64,000 nucleotides of DNA from NCBI GenBank assembly GCA_028683385.1, contig JAQUIJ010000001.1, forward strand, positions 124,001-188,000, read 5' to 3'. Both the position numbers and the translations under genes were made by a program. The notes below the pieces were generated by a model. That model saw nothing but the letters and a program-made list of their open reading frames with translations, made no database searches and had not been told where the DNA came from. Origin of the DNA: Prolixibacteraceae bacterium. GTDB lineage: Bacteria; Bacteroidota; Bacteroidia; Bacteroidales; Prolixibacteraceae. Within the stretch, counting starts at the first letter, position 1, and the number at the start of each line of letters is the position of its first letter. Below, piece by piece: positions 27,787-36,239 of this stretch.

Positions 27787-28974
27787 ATGCATAGGGTTAA
27801 TTTAGCCGAGAATATTTATTACGTAGGGTTTAATGATCGCAAGACCCACCTTTTTGAGAACATCTGGCCCATTCCAAAAGGAGTTTCATACAATTCTTAT
27901 CTCATTGTTGATGAAAAAATTGCTTTGATCGATACTGTCGAACGTTCGTATATCGACGATTATCTCGATCAGATTGAAGTCCTGACTGAAGGCCGTTCGG
28001 TGGATTATCTCATCATCAACCACATGGAGCCCGATCATTCCGGAGCCTTAAAAGCAGTTATTTCGAAGTATCCAAACATCACACTTGTTGGAAACAAGAA
28101 GACCTTTGAAATGGCTCAGAATTTTTACCAGGTAACCCAGCAAAACATTGAAGTATATGACGATTCGGAGTTGTCGCTAGGTAAAACCAATTTACAGTTT
28201 ACCACAATCCCTATGGTACACTGGCCTGAAACCATGGTTACGTTTGAATCGACTAATAAAATTCTCTTTACAGGTGATGCCTGCGGAAGCTACGGAACGC
28301 TGGATGGTGGAATTTTTGACGATGAACTGGACTATACGCAATACGATGAAGAAATTGTCAGGTATTTTTCGAACATTGTAGGTAAATATTGTGCCCACAC
28401 CCAGCGTGCTTTGAAGAAAATTGCCAAGTACGATATTAAAATGATAGCTGCCACTCATGGTATGATCTGGCGGTCGCACATTGATTTTATTCTGGAAAAA
28501 TACGAGAAACTAAGCACTTACCAGACCGAACCTGGAGCAGTTATCGTGTACGGATCAATGTACGGAAATACAGCAAAAATGGCTGAGATTATTGCTCGCC
28601 AACTCGCAGTAAGAGGCATTAAAAATATTCGGGTTTACGATTCTTCCAAAACCCATCCGTCATTCATTATAAGTGATATTTTCAAGTATAAAGCTCTGAT
28701 TCTAGGAAGTGCTGCCTACAACAATGCAATGTTTCCAACTGTTGAAACTTTACTGACAACCATCAAGCACATGGGAATAAAAGACCATCTGCTTGGTATT
28801 TTTGGTTCGTTTAGCTGGAACGGTGGCGGGGTTAAAAACCTTGAAAAATTTGCCGAAGAAATTAAATGGGAAGTTGTTGGCCAGCCTCTGGAAGAAAAAG
28901 GAGCAATGAAACCTGATCATTTTGATCGGTACGTTGATCTTGCAAATGCTATTGCCGACAAGATATTGGCATAA
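27787..28974 (+). CDS. Flavodiiron protein (FprA-type A flavoprotein)
   Basis: 395 residues. The N-terminal metallo-beta-lactamase-like domain carries the di-iron ligand motif NHMEPDHSGA and downstream ligands (MVHWPETM, FTGDACGSYG, AATHGMIW). The C-terminal flavodoxin domain begins near 250 with VYGSMYGNTAKMAE. These enzymes reduce O2 to water and/or NO to N2O in the cytoplasm of anaerobes and microaerophiles. Substrate preference cannot be read from the sequence. No rubredoxin gene is next to it, so its electron donor is elsewhere. It is monocistronic with a terminator after it. Confidence 0.93.
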   Translation: MHRVNLAENIYYVGFNDRKTHLFENIWPIPKGVSYNSYLIVDEKIALIDTVERSYIDDYLDQIEVLTEGRSVDYLIINHMEPDHSGALKAVISKYPNITLVGNKKTFEMAQNFYQVTQQNIEVYDDSELSLGKTNLQFTTIPMVHWPETMVTFESTNKILFTGDACGSYGTLDGGIFDDELDYTQYDEEIVRYFSNIVGKYCAHTQRALKKIAKYDIKMIAATHGMIWRSHIDFILEKYEKLSTYQTEPGAVIVYGSMYGNTAKMAEIIARQLAVRGIKNIRVYDSSKTHPSFIISDIFKYKALILGSAAYNNAMFPTVETLLTTIKHMGIKDHLLGIFGSFSWNGGGVKNLEKFAEEIKWEVVGQPLEEKGAMKPDHFDRYVDLANAIADKILA

Positions 28975-28997
28975 AACTTCGCATAACGAAATGAATT

Positions 28998-29034
28998 AAG
29001 GCTGTTCGTCAACTAACGGATGGCCTTTGTTTTG
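28998..29034 (+). terminator. Terminator after the flavodiiron gene
   Basis: AAGGCTGTTCGT and ACGGATGGCCTT form a stem with a few mismatches or G-T pairs, followed by TGTTTTG. Confidence 0.6.
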
Positions 29035-29128
29035 TCAAAAGGTTCTTGACTGGAGAATCAATCTTCTAATCATTTAAAATTTGTGAATAACTATTCTTAT
29101 TTCCCGATGGAAATCCGGAATGAGGAAA

Positions 29129-29136
29129 TATCTTTG
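29129..29136 (+). promoter_or_regulatory. Possible -7 element for the DUF4494 gene
   Basis: TATCTTTG fits TAnnTTTG, 20 nt before the ATG at 29157. No convincing -33 element. Confidence 0.4.
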
Positions 29137-29156
29137 CAGATCAAAAAATTTAAAGT

Positions 29157-29747
29157 ATGCAAACCTGGTTCGAGTGCAAAGTAAAATATGTAAAAATAGA
29201 CGATGATGGCCGCGAGCGTAAAGTAAGCGAAGTGTATCTGGTTGATGCGGTCACGTTTACCGATGCTGAAACACGTATCATTCAGAACGTATCAACGATG
29301 GTACGGGGTGAATTTATCGTCGATAACATTAAAAAATCGAATATCGTTGAAATATTTCCGCACGAAAACGGAGAATGGTGGTATAAAGCCAAAATCGGCA
29401 TTGTCACCATTGACGAGAAAGCGGGTAAAGAGAAGAAAATCAATAATTATTTTCTGGTTGCTGCTGATGACATCAAACAGGCTTTGCAACGGCTGGAAGA
29501 AGGGCTTTCGTACATTTTGGTTCCTTACCAAACCACTTCACTTGCCATTTGCAATATCGTTGATGTATTCCCCTATTTCGAGGACAATGTGAACAAACCA
29601 ATTCCATCGAACCTGAAACCATTGGCTCAGGTGACTAAAAAACCTGTCTTTGAAGATGAAGACCTGGACGAAGAGGTAGTTTATTCGGCTGACGAAGAAG
29701 AGGAAGATGAAATCGAGGAAGAAGAAACGGATGATGATCAGGAATAA
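29157..29747 (+). CDS. DUF4494 domain-containing protein
   Basis: 196 residues, cytoplasmic by appearance. The N-terminal 150 residues fit DUF4494, a Bacteroidota family of unknown function, and contain two similar halves: WFECKVKYVKIDDDGRERKV...YLVDAVTFTDAETRI and WWYKAKIGIVTIDEKAGKEKK...FLVAADDIKQALQRL, so an internal duplication is visible. The last 35 residues are almost all acidic (DEEEEDEIEEEETDDDQE). It stands alone between terminators. Confidence 0.85.
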   Translation: MQTWFECKVKYVKIDDDGRERKVSEVYLVDAVTFTDAETRIIQNVSTMVRGEFIVDNIKKSNIVEIFPHENGEWWYKAKIGIVTIDEKAGKEKKINNYFLVAADDIKQALQRLEEGLSYILVPYQTTSLAICNIVDVFPYFEDNVNKPIPSNLKPLAQVTKKPVFEDEDLDEEVVYSADEEEEDEIEEEETDDDQE

Positions 29748-29772
29748 TTAGCTGAACCTACAACAATATAAA

Positions 29773-29810
29773 ATGGGCATTGTGGGTTGTTAGCGACCAG
29801 CAATGCCCAT
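29773..29810. terminator. Hairpin between convergent genes
   Basis: ATGGGCATTG (29773-29782) and CAATGCCCAT (29801-29810) form a perfect 10-bp stem between the DUF4494 gene and the convergent gene ending at 29843. T tracts on both sides are short, but the position suits a shared terminator. Confidence 0.65.
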
Positions 29811-29842
29811 AATTTTATCCGGCAATTTACTTTCAGGTTTAA

Positions 29843-30547
29843 TTATACCGTTTCCAAAGATGATTTTTTCAAATTAATCATTACCCTGTAGAACGTAAAT
29901 TTCTCGCGCTGTACCGGATCAAATTCATAGTAAACGTTGGCAATGCGGCAGATATCTTTTATTTCTGAGTAAATAACATTTAGCTCCTGTTTTAAATCAG
30001 CGGGCAATTGATCTTTACCGTGAGATATATCGAAACAGTTTTTTAGATCAACCAATTTTTCTTTATACAACATTAATCGATTCAACAGATTTTTATCGAT
30101 ACCCCGGGCAAAAATGATCTGCTGTAATTCAGGAGTCATGTTGCGCTTGAAGGTTGACATCATTTTGTATAAGCTGAAAAGATCTCCATTCTTGGCATCA
30201 CTGAAAAAATCAACGTATCCCAGTGCATCAAAAGTTTCATTCAGGAAAGCCTTATCAGTCTTGAAATCAACCTTTAGCTGGGCACGGAATACACTCACAT
30301 CTTTCAAGGCAGCAATCATTAGTTCATAAAACTGACCATGCATATCCAAATGGTCAGACAACGATTCATGCGTGAAGTAGTGGTTCATGATTGCATCAAT
30401 TCTACCCTTCAGGTTTTCGGCATACTCAGGCGACCAATTTCGCCGGACAGAGGAGAGTTCATAGATGTTCTCGCTAAATGATTGAGCAATTTTTCTGCAC
30501 GTCAGAATAGTTGCAGTTCCCGTAAGGCAAGTTGATATGACATTCAT
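29843..30547 (-). CDS. Hypothetical helical protein
   Basis: 234 residues that I do not recognise. No signal peptide or clear membrane segment; mainly alpha-helical by composition, with charged amphipathic stretches such as ELQQIIFARGIDKNLLNRLM and LKQELNVIYSEIKDICRIAN. Codon use and reading-frame integrity look normal for a real gene. It stands alone between the DUF4494 gene and typA, with no operon partner to suggest a role. Confidence 0.75.
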   Translation of the reverse strand: MNVISTCLTGTATILTCRKIAQSFSENIYELSSVRRNWSPEYAENLKGRIDAIMNHYFTHESLSDHLDMHGQFYELMIAALKDVSVFRAQLKVDFKTDKAFLNETFDALGYVDFFSDAKNGDLFSLYKMMSTFKRNMTPELQQIIFARGIDKNLLNRLMLYKEKLVDLKNCFDISHGKDQLPADLKQELNVIYSEIKDICRIANVYYEFDPVQREKFTFYRVMINLKKSSLETV

Positions 30548-30700
30548 AATCGCAGGTTTTAAATAAGTTGAATTATCAATAATAACATACGAGAAAAACG
30601 TCCAAAAGATATGTTTGATGCTTAATTTTTAATCACTTATGTTGTTAAGCAACCCGGCAGTTGAATTTTATATGATTCGAAAACAATATTGGAAGATTTC

Positions 30701-30743
30701 AAAAAAAAAGAACCCCTGATCCGTAAAATACCGATCAGGGGTT
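30701..30743 (-). terminator. Rho-independent terminator of typA
   Basis: AACCCCTGATC (30711-30721) and GATCAGGGGTT (30733-30743) form an 11-bp perfect stem. On the minus strand it is followed by a T run (the A9 at 30701-30709), 33 nt after the typA stop. Confidence 0.9.
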
Positions 30744-30775
30744 TCAAAATATTCTATATGAAAGTCGTTAATAAA

Positions 30776-32578
30776 TTAGCTGTTCTTTGCCAATCGTTTA
30801 CGATCATGTTCTTTCAAAAAGATTTTCCGCATCCGAATCGACAATGGAGTTACTTCTACCAACTCGTCGCTTTTGATGTATTCCAAAGCTTCTTCCAGAC
30901 TGAATCGGATTGGGGTAATCAACCTCATTTTTTCATCAGTACCCGAAGCACGCATATTGGTTAACTTTTTGGGTTTGGTCACGTTGATCGTCAAATCGTC
31001 AGCGCGGGTATTTTCTCCAATAACTTGTCCTTCGTAAATTTCCTGAGCAGGATCAATAAAGAAAGATCCGCGATCTGAAAGTTTACTGATTGAATAAGCA
31101 AATGCAGTTCCTGTTTCAAGTGCAACCAATGATCCGTTATTCCGAATGTCAATCGGCCCTTTGTATGGCTGATATTCAATAAAACGATGGTTCATAACAG
31201 CTTCTCCGGCAGTAGCGGTAAGCATATTGGTACGCATACCGATAATTCCGCGTGATGGGATAATAAATTCGAGATGAATACGATCGCCTTTGCGCTCCAT
31301 GGTTTGCATTTCGCCTTTACGCTGCGAAGCCATTTCAACTACTTTACCTGAATATTCCTCAGGCACGTCCACGTGCATTTCTTCAATTGGCTCACACTTT
31401 TCGCCATCAATTTCTTTGTACAAAACCTGTGGCTGACCAACCTGAAGTTCGTAACCTTCGCGGCGCATGGTTTCAATCAATACCGATAAATGCAGCACAC
31501 CACGTCCGTAAACAATATACGAATCAGCTGAATCAGTTGGCATAACGCGCAAAGCGAGATTCTTTTCCAATTCCTTTTCCAGACGATCTTTTAAGTGGCG
31601 TGAAGTCACATATTTTCCTTCTTTTCCGTAGAAAGGCGAGTTGTTAATCATGAAAGTCATACTCATGGTTGGCTCATCTACAGCAATTGGTTCCAGAGGT
31701 TCCGGGTTTTCCCAGTCGCAAACCGTATCGCCAATATCAAAACCTTCGATTCCGACCATTGCACAAATGTCGCCCGAAATCATCTGGTCAACTTTCTGAC
31801 GACCCAATCCGGTAAACGTATGAAGTTCTTTTACTTTTGTTTTTTTAATTGAACCATCGCGTTTTACAAGCGAAACGTTCATTCCTTCTTTGATCTCCCC
31901 ACGGTGAATACGGCCAATAGCAATACGACCAACGTATGAAGAGTAGTCCAACGAGGTAATCAGCACCTGCGGTGTTCCGGGATTATCAACCGGACCAGGT
32001 ATAAATTCAATAATTGAATTCAACAAAGCCTCAATGTTGTCAGTTGGCACTTTCCAGTCGTCTGACATCCAACCTTGTTTGGCCGATCCGTAAACAGTAG
32101 GAAAACTTAACTGGTCTTCAGTGGCATTCAAACTGTACATCAGGTCGAAAACCTGTTCGTGAACTTCTTCAGGACGACAGTTTGGTTTGTCAACTTTATT
32201 CACCACAACAATCGGTTTCAGGCCTAAAGCCAAAGCTTTTGACAATACAAACCGGGTTTGTGGCATGGTGCCTTCAAAAGCATCCACAAGCAACAAAACA
32301 CCATCGGCCATGTTCAATACCCGCTCAACTTCACCACCAAAGTCGGCGTGACCAGGAGTATCTATGATATTGATTTTGATATCCTTGTATATTACAGAAA
32401 CGTTCTTCGCAAGAATGGTAATTCCTCTCTCGCGTTCCAAATCGTTGCTGTCGAGAATCAACTCTTGTTTCTTCTCGTGTTCTTTCATGATGTTACAATA
32501 GTAAATCATCTTGTCGACCAATGTGGTTTTCCCGTGGTCAACGTGGGCAATAATCGCAATGTTTCTAATCTTCTGCAT
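30776..32578 (-). CDS. typA: Translational GTPase TypA/BipA
   Basis: 600 residues. TypA binds the ribosome and supports large-subunit assembly and stress or cold growth in other bacteria. Motifs: AHVDHGKT at 11-18, RGITIL, DTPGHADF and NKVDKPNCRPEEV, then the C-terminal domain with RMTD-type end sequences. I start at ATG 32578 (MQKIRNIAIIAHVDHG), because a -7 element (32606-32599) lies downstream of the longer possible start at 32620 and the family begins here. It is monocistronic with a strong terminator. Confidence 0.95.
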   Translation of the reverse strand: MQKIRNIAIIAHVDHGKTTLVDKMIYYCNIMKEHEKKQELILDSNDLERERGITILAKNVSVIYKDIKINIIDTPGHADFGGEVERVLNMADGVLLLVDAFEGTMPQTRFVLSKALALGLKPIVVVNKVDKPNCRPEEVHEQVFDLMYSLNATEDQLSFPTVYGSAKQGWMSDDWKVPTDNIEALLNSIIEFIPGPVDNPGTPQVLITSLDYSSYVGRIAIGRIHRGEIKEGMNVSLVKRDGSIKKTKVKELHTFTGLGRQKVDQMISGDICAMVGIEGFDIGDTVCDWENPEPLEPIAVDEPTMSMTFMINNSPFYGKEGKYVTSRHLKDRLEKELEKNLALRVMPTDSADSYIVYGRGVLHLSVLIETMRREGYELQVGQPQVLYKEIDGEKCEPIEEMHVDVPEEYSGKVVEMASQRKGEMQTMERKGDRIHLEFIIPSRGIIGMRTNMLTATAGEAVMNHRFIEYQPYKGPIDIRNNGSLVALETGTAFAYSISKLSDRGSFFIDPAQEIYEGQVIGENTRADDLTINVTKPKKLTNMRASGTDEKMRLITPIRFSLEEALEYIKSDELVEVTPLSIRMRKIFLKEHDRKRLAKNS

Positions 32579-32598
32579 AGGTTCCAAAAATGAAGGCG

Positions 32599-32606
32599 CA
32601 AAGATA
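32599..32606 (-). promoter_or_regulatory. -7 element of typA
   Basis: TATCTTTG on the minus strand fits TAnnTTTG, 20 nt before the typA ATG. The -33 element is weak. Its place decides the typA start. Confidence 0.45.
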
Positions 32607-32701
32607 GCCGAATAATCCAATCAAAATTGGTTTTACGGCTTGTTGGAGGTTAAGTTTATGTAAATACTACTATTTTAACAATTTAGGAGCATTAAAATGC
32701 A

Positions 32702-32735
32702 AAACCGAGGACTCTTTTTACAGAATCCTCGGTTT
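32702..32735 (-). terminator. Terminator of the histidine operon
   Basis: AAACCGAGGA (32702-32711) and TCCTCGGTTT (32726-32735) form a perfect 10-bp stem, 32 nt beyond the hisIE stop, at the end of the his operon. The T tract on the minus strand is short. Confidence 0.6.
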
Positions 32736-32767
32736 CTTCAGAGCTAAATTATTCGTTTGGACGGCTA

Positions 32768-33373
32768 CTATTTGTGCCGTTTCTTCAATTCACGTGCTAA
32801 ATCTTCAATGCGGTAACCTTTGTGAGTGAGCAAAACAATAAGGTGATATAATAAATCGGCACCCTCGTAAATGAAGTTTTCGTCGTCGTTGGCCATAGCT
32901 CCAATTATCGTTTCAACAGCCTCCTCTCCTACTTTCTGCGCTATTTTGCGCGTTCCCTTCTGAAACAGCGAGGTAGTGTACGAACCTTCAGGCATTTCAA
33001 CCTTACGTTGATCAATAAAATCCTGAAGGTATTCAAGAAACTGAATGTCGCATTCCTGATTTTCTTCTCCCCAACAGGTATCGTCGCCCGTATGACAAAC
33101 CGGGCCAACCGGATTTACTTTGACTAAAAGTGTATCATTATCGCAATCAGCTGCAATTGACACCACATTCAGGAAATTCCCAGATTCTTCGCCTTTGGTC
33201 CAGAGCCTGTTTTTAGTCCGGCTGAAAAAGGTAACCTGACCGGTTTCTTCTGTTTTGGCCACCGCCTCTTCGTTCATAAATCCCAACATCAGAACGACGT
33301 TGGTTGTATTATCCTGAATAACTGCTGGAATAAGGCCATTCAGTTTTGAGAAATCTAATTGTGTATTTTCCAT
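32768..33373 (-). CDS. hisIE: Bifunctional phosphoribosyl-AMP cyclohydrolase / phosphoribosyl-ATP pyrophosphatase
   Basis: 201 residues. HisI part (about 1-112) opens the adenine ring of PR-AMP; its zinc and catalytic region is AADCDNDTLLVKVNPVG and CHTGDDTCW. HisE part (about 115-201) removes pyrophosphate from PR-ATP; its core is KVGEEAVETIIGAM and EGADLLYHLIVLL. These are steps 2 and 3 of histidine synthesis. It is the last gene of the operon, 61 nt after hisF. Confidence 0.97.
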   Translation of the reverse strand: MENTQLDFSKLNGLIPAVIQDNTTNVVLMLGFMNEEAVAKTEETGQVTFFSRTKNRLWTKGEESGNFLNVVSIAADCDNDTLLVKVNPVGPVCHTGDDTCWGEENQECDIQFLEYLQDFIDQRKVEMPEGSYTTSLFQKGTRKIAQKVGEEAVETIIGAMANDDENFIYEGADLLYHLIVLLTHKGYRIEDLARELKKRHK

Positions 33374-33433
33374 TTATTTTTTCTTATTTTTCTTCGTAGT
33401 CTTTGTAGTTAAAATACAAAGATGCACAAAGTT

Positions 33434-34186
33434 TTATCGTATGACAATTCCTTTACTTTTCAAATAACTTTTCAAATCGGGTATGGCAATTTCCTTGTAG
33501 TGGAAGATACTTGCTGCAAGCCCCGCATCGGCCTTTCCTTCAGTAAACACATCCACAAAATGGTCTATGTTTCCGGCGCCTCCTGAAGCAATGATCGGAA
33601 TCCGAAGCATATCCGACATTTTAGCCAGTTCCTTATTCGCAAATCCAGCTTTGGTTCCGTCGTGATTCATCGAGGTAAACAAGATTTCCCCTGCGCCACG
33701 ATTTTCACCTTCTTTTGCCCACGAGAACAGTTCCTTTTCGGTCGGAATACGGCCACCATTCACAGTTACAGTCCAGTAATCGTTTTCGCCACGCGCATCA
33801 ATCGCCAAAACCACAAACTGGCTACCGAAGTTCAGTGCCAGATCGTCAATCAGTTTCGGATTGCGAACTGCTGATGAGTTGATACTGATTTTATCGGCAC
33901 CCGCACTCAGCAATGCTTCGGCATCTTTCAATTCGCTGATTCCACCTCCAACGGTAAACGGAATATTGATTTCGCGGGCAATGCGTTTCACCAGCTCCAC
34001 AAAGGTTTTGCGTCCTTCGTGCGTGGCAGTGATGTCGAGGAAAACAAGTTCGTCAGCTCCCTGTTCGGCATACAGCGCACCCAATTCAACCGGGTCGCCC
34101 ACGCTTTTAATATTTACAAAGTTGATGCCTTTCACGGTCTGACCGTCTTTAATATCGAGGCATGGTATGATTCTTTTTGCTAACAT
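33434..34186 (-). CDS. hisF: Imidazole glycerol phosphate synthase, cyclase subunit
   Basis: 250 residues, TIM barrel. With HisH it converts PRFAR and ammonia into IGP and AICAR. Catalytic Asp residues lie in [10 protein letters not shown] and [10 protein letters not shown]; phosphate loops are VGGGISE and ASGGAGN. I start at ATG 34186 ([12 protein letters not shown]), the family norm. Between hisF and hisA lies a palindromic repeat (34200-34286). Confidence 0.97.
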   Translation of the reverse strand: MLAKRIIPCLDIKDGQTVKGINFVNIKSVGDPVELGALYAEQGADELVFLDITATHEGRKTFVELVKRIAREINIPFTVGGGISELKDAEALLSAGADKISINSSAVRNPKLIDDLALNFGSQFVVLAIDARGENDYWTVTVNGGRIPTEKELFSWAKEGENRGAGEILFTSMNHDGTKAGFANKELAKMSDMLRIPIIASGGAGNIDHFVDVFTEGKADAGLAASIFHYKEIAIPDLKSYLKSKGIVIR

Positions 34187-34199
34187 TGCTTCTGTATGT

Positions 34200-34286
34200 A
34201 ACCACAAAGGACTCTAAGTTTTTTCACGAAGGACACAAAAAATCTTTGTGATCTTTGTGATTTTTACTTTGAGTACTTCGTGGTTT
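34200..34286. repeat. Interspersed palindromic repeat between hisA and hisF
   Basis: ACCACAAAGGACTCTAAG (34201-34218) and CTTTGAGTACTTCGTGGT (34267-34284) are imperfect inverse copies; between them are CACGAAGGACACAAAAAATC and direct repeats of TCTTTGTGA. Same family as 18874-18990, 37671-37713 and 38861-38942. Confidence 0.65.
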
Positions 34287-35013
34287 ATTTTGTCAAAATA
34301 AACTTACTAATCTCCTCTAAGCTAATTCGATTCTCATAAATCGCTTTTCCTGTAATGACTCCCGGAATGCCCATTTCGTCGAGTTCGTAAATGTCTTTCA
34401 TGGTAGCTATGCCCCCGCTGGCAATTAAGCCCAAACCAGGAAACTTTTCCATAATTTCTTTATACAAATCAATGCTTGGACCGGTTAACATGCCATCGCG
34501 GGCAATGTCGGTTGAAATTACCTGACGGATGCCTTTGCTGGTATAGCTTTCGATAAAATCAAGAATAGATAATTCCGAAACTTCCTGCCAACCGCTAACG
34601 GCGATCATTTTGTCTTTGGCATCGGCACCGAGAATGATTTTTTCAGCACCGTAGGTTTCAATCCAATGCAGGAAAGTTTCGCGGTCTTTCACCGCAATAC
34701 TTCCGCCGGTAACCATTTGCGCACCACATTCGAAGGCAATACGCAAATCTTCGTCCGATTTTAATCCGCCACCAAAATCGATAACGAGATTAGTTTTCGA
34801 TGCAATAGTTTCCAGCACTTTGTAATTGACAATGTGCTTGGCTTTGGCACCATCCAGATCAACCAAATGCAATCGGGTGATTCCGGCATCTTCAAACATT
34901 TTTGCCACTTCCAGCGGATTCTCGTTATAAATCGTTTTCTGGTTGTAATCGCCTTGCGACAAACGAACGCATTTCGCGTCTATCAAATCAATTGCGGGTA
35001 TTATTGTGATCAT
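34285..35013 (-). CDS. hisA: Phosphoribosylformimino-5-aminoimidazole carboxamide ribotide isomerase
   Basis: 242 residues, TIM barrel. HisA isomerises ProFAR to PRFAR, step 4 of the pathway. Landmarks are [19 protein letters not shown] at the N-terminus with the first catalytic Asp, [29 protein letters not shown] with the second, and the phosphate loop [10 protein letters not shown]. It precedes hisF in the operon, and its start lies next to the presumed element carrying the four-helix-bundle gene. Confidence 0.97.
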   Translation of the reverse strand: MITIIPAIDLIDAKCVRLSQGDYNQKTIYNENPLEVAKMFEDAGITRLHLVDLDGAKAKHIVNYKVLETIASKTNLVIDFGGGLKSDEDLRIAFECGAQMVTGGSIAVKDRETFLHWIETYGAEKIILGADAKDKMIAVSGWQEVSELSILDFIESYTSKGIRQVISTDIARDGMLTGPSIDLYKEIMEKFPGLGLIASGGIATMKDIYELDEMGIPGVITGKAIYENRISLEEISKFILTK

Positions 35014-35017
35014 TTTA

Positions 35018-35476
35018 GATTAACGATTAGAGATTATGGATTGATGATTAACGATTTATTTGGGAGGCAATGTTCCCTGTTTTCGCTTACTTGTTTCAAT
35101 GCTTTTTACGAATATTGAGATGAGCTCATTACTCTCAGTTTTCAACTGATCTAAAAGTTGCTGATCACTATGAAGTTTTGCACCATCAATAATTCTAAGA
35201 TTTATAAATGTTTCACGCATCTCCTTCAAACATATTCCAAGCTTATGAACAAAGTCTTTGGGAGATTCGGCACTTTGAGCCTCACCATAATTTAACGCAG
35301 TAGATGAACTGGAACGAACAATTTGCTCCGATAAATTTTTCCCTCCAACTGACGGTTTTATCCCATCAGACAGTCGAATAATATTCACTGCAAAGACAAT
35401 AAGTCGATCTTCTAATTCACGTGGTGTCATGTTTTAAAATCTTAAATCGTTGATCGTTAATCCCCAATCGTTAATG
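35018..35476. mobile_element. Candidate small element: four-helix-bundle gene with inverted-repeat ends
   Basis: Left end GATTAACGATTAGAGATTA (35018-35036) and, on the other strand, the right end CATTAACGATTGGGGATTA (from 35476 inward) are near-identical; a second copy of AACGATTTA follows inside each end. The enclosed gene interrupts the hisA-hisH order. ATTTTA occurs just outside each end (35012-35017 and 35478-35483), as a possible but AT-rich target duplication. No transposase is inside, so any movement would need help from elsewhere. The ends could instead be ordinary interspersed repeats. Confidence 0.4.
35056..35430 (-). CDS. Four-helix bundle protein (23S rRNA intervening-sequence / S23 family)
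   Basis: 124 residues, all alpha. The sequence LSEQIVRSSSSTALNYGEAQ, then SPKDFVHKLGICLKEMRET and ELISIFVKSIETSKRKQG, is typical of the S23/IVP-like family first seen inside 23S rRNA intervening sequences and also related to retroelement accessory proteins (Avd). Function unknown; members bind nucleic acid in the Avd branch. Here it lies between hisH and hisA on the operon strand, 42-50 nt from each, flanked by inverted repeats. It has no known role in histidine synthesis and looks like an insertion. Confidence 0.85.
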   Translation of the reverse strand: MTPRELEDRLIVFAVNIIRLSDGIKPSVGGKNLSEQIVRSSSSTALNYGEAQSAESPKDFVHKLGICLKEMRETFINLRIIDGAKLHSDQQLLDQLKTESNELISIFVKSIETSKRKQGTLPPK

Positions 35477-35480
35477 AATT

Positions 35481-36080
35481 TTACAACTTCAGGAAATTTG
35501 CTAAAATATTAGCCCCAACAGTTCCACTTTTTTCAGGATGGAACTGGGTGGCATAAAAATTATCGCGATGCAATGCCGCACTGAAAGGATTGATGTAATT
35601 GCAAACGGCAGCAGTGTGCTCACCAACGGCAGCATAATACGAATGCACAAAATAGACAAACTGGTTTTCGAGTGATGGATCGAAAATTTCACTTTTCAGG
35701 TCAGTGATAGTATTCCAGCCCATGTGCGGTACTTTGGTTACGAATTCCATCCCCGGTTCTGGAATAAACCGTTTGACTTGCTCATCGAAAATACCCAGAC
35801 AAGGCGTGTCGCCTTCTTCTGTGTGACTGCACATCAGTTGCAATCCCAAGCAAATACCTAGTACTGGTTGTTTCAGTTCAGGAATCAGCTTATCCAGACC
35901 TTCTTTTTTCAAGTAAGCCATTGTGGTGCTGGCCTCGCCCACTCCAGGGAAAATCACTTTATCGGCAGCCTTAATCTTTTCGTGGTCACCTGTGATTTCA
36001 GCATTCACACCAAGTCGCTGTAATGCATTGTTGACAGATTCGATGTTTCCCGCGTTGTATTTAATAATGACAATATTCAT
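35481..36080 (-). CDS. hisH: Imidazole glycerol phosphate synthase, glutamine amidotransferase subunit
   Basis: 199 residues, class I glutaminase. It feeds ammonia to HisF. The nucleophile Cys is in PVLGICLGLQLM and the His-Glu pair in ATQFHPEKSGTVG. Length and start (MNIVIIKYNAGNIESVNNAL) are normal. The gene is preceded by a 160-nt gap that holds a tRNA on the other strand. Confidence 0.97.
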   Translation of the reverse strand: MNIVIIKYNAGNIESVNNALQRLGVNAEITGDHEKIKAADKVIFPGVGEASTTMAYLKKEGLDKLIPELKQPVLGICLGLQLMCSHTEEGDTPCLGIFDEQVKRFIPEPGMEFVTKVPHMGWNTITDLKSEIFDPSLENQFVYFVHSYYAAVGEHTAAVCNYINPFSAALHRDNFYATQFHPEKSGTVGANILANFLKL

Positions 36081-36161
36081 ATTGTTATTCTATATTTTCT
36101 GATCAATTCGATGACAACGATAGCTTTGTTGTTGTACCTTTATCCGAAGAAATTCAAATCC

Positions 36162-36233
36162 GGCGCGTTCTTCTAACGGTTAGGAAACCGGTTTCTCAAT
36201 CCGGAGATGGCAGTTCGATTCTGCTACGCGCTA
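36162..36233 (+). tRNA. tRNA-Glu (anticodon CTC)
   Basis: A 72-nt cloverleaf folds by eye: acceptor GGCGCGT with ACGCGCT (G1-U72 wobble, discriminator A), D stem TTCT/GGAA with loop AACGGTTA, anticodon arm CCGGT-TTCTCAA-TCCGG (U31-U39 mismatch, anticodon CTC), variable AGAT, T arm GGCAG-TTCGATT-CTGCT. CCA is not encoded. It runs against the his operon, between hisH and the thioredoxin-like gene, and ends 6 nt before that gene's stop. A possible promoter element TACCTTTA is at 36135-36142. CTC reads only GAG, so a TTC isoacceptor must exist elsewhere. Confidence 0.87.
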
Positions 36234-36239
36234 CACTCA

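Noticed and set aside
32579-32620. Upstream start for typA (MDYSAIFAPSF)
   Set aside because: A -7 element lies within this segment and TypA proteins begin close to the P-loop.
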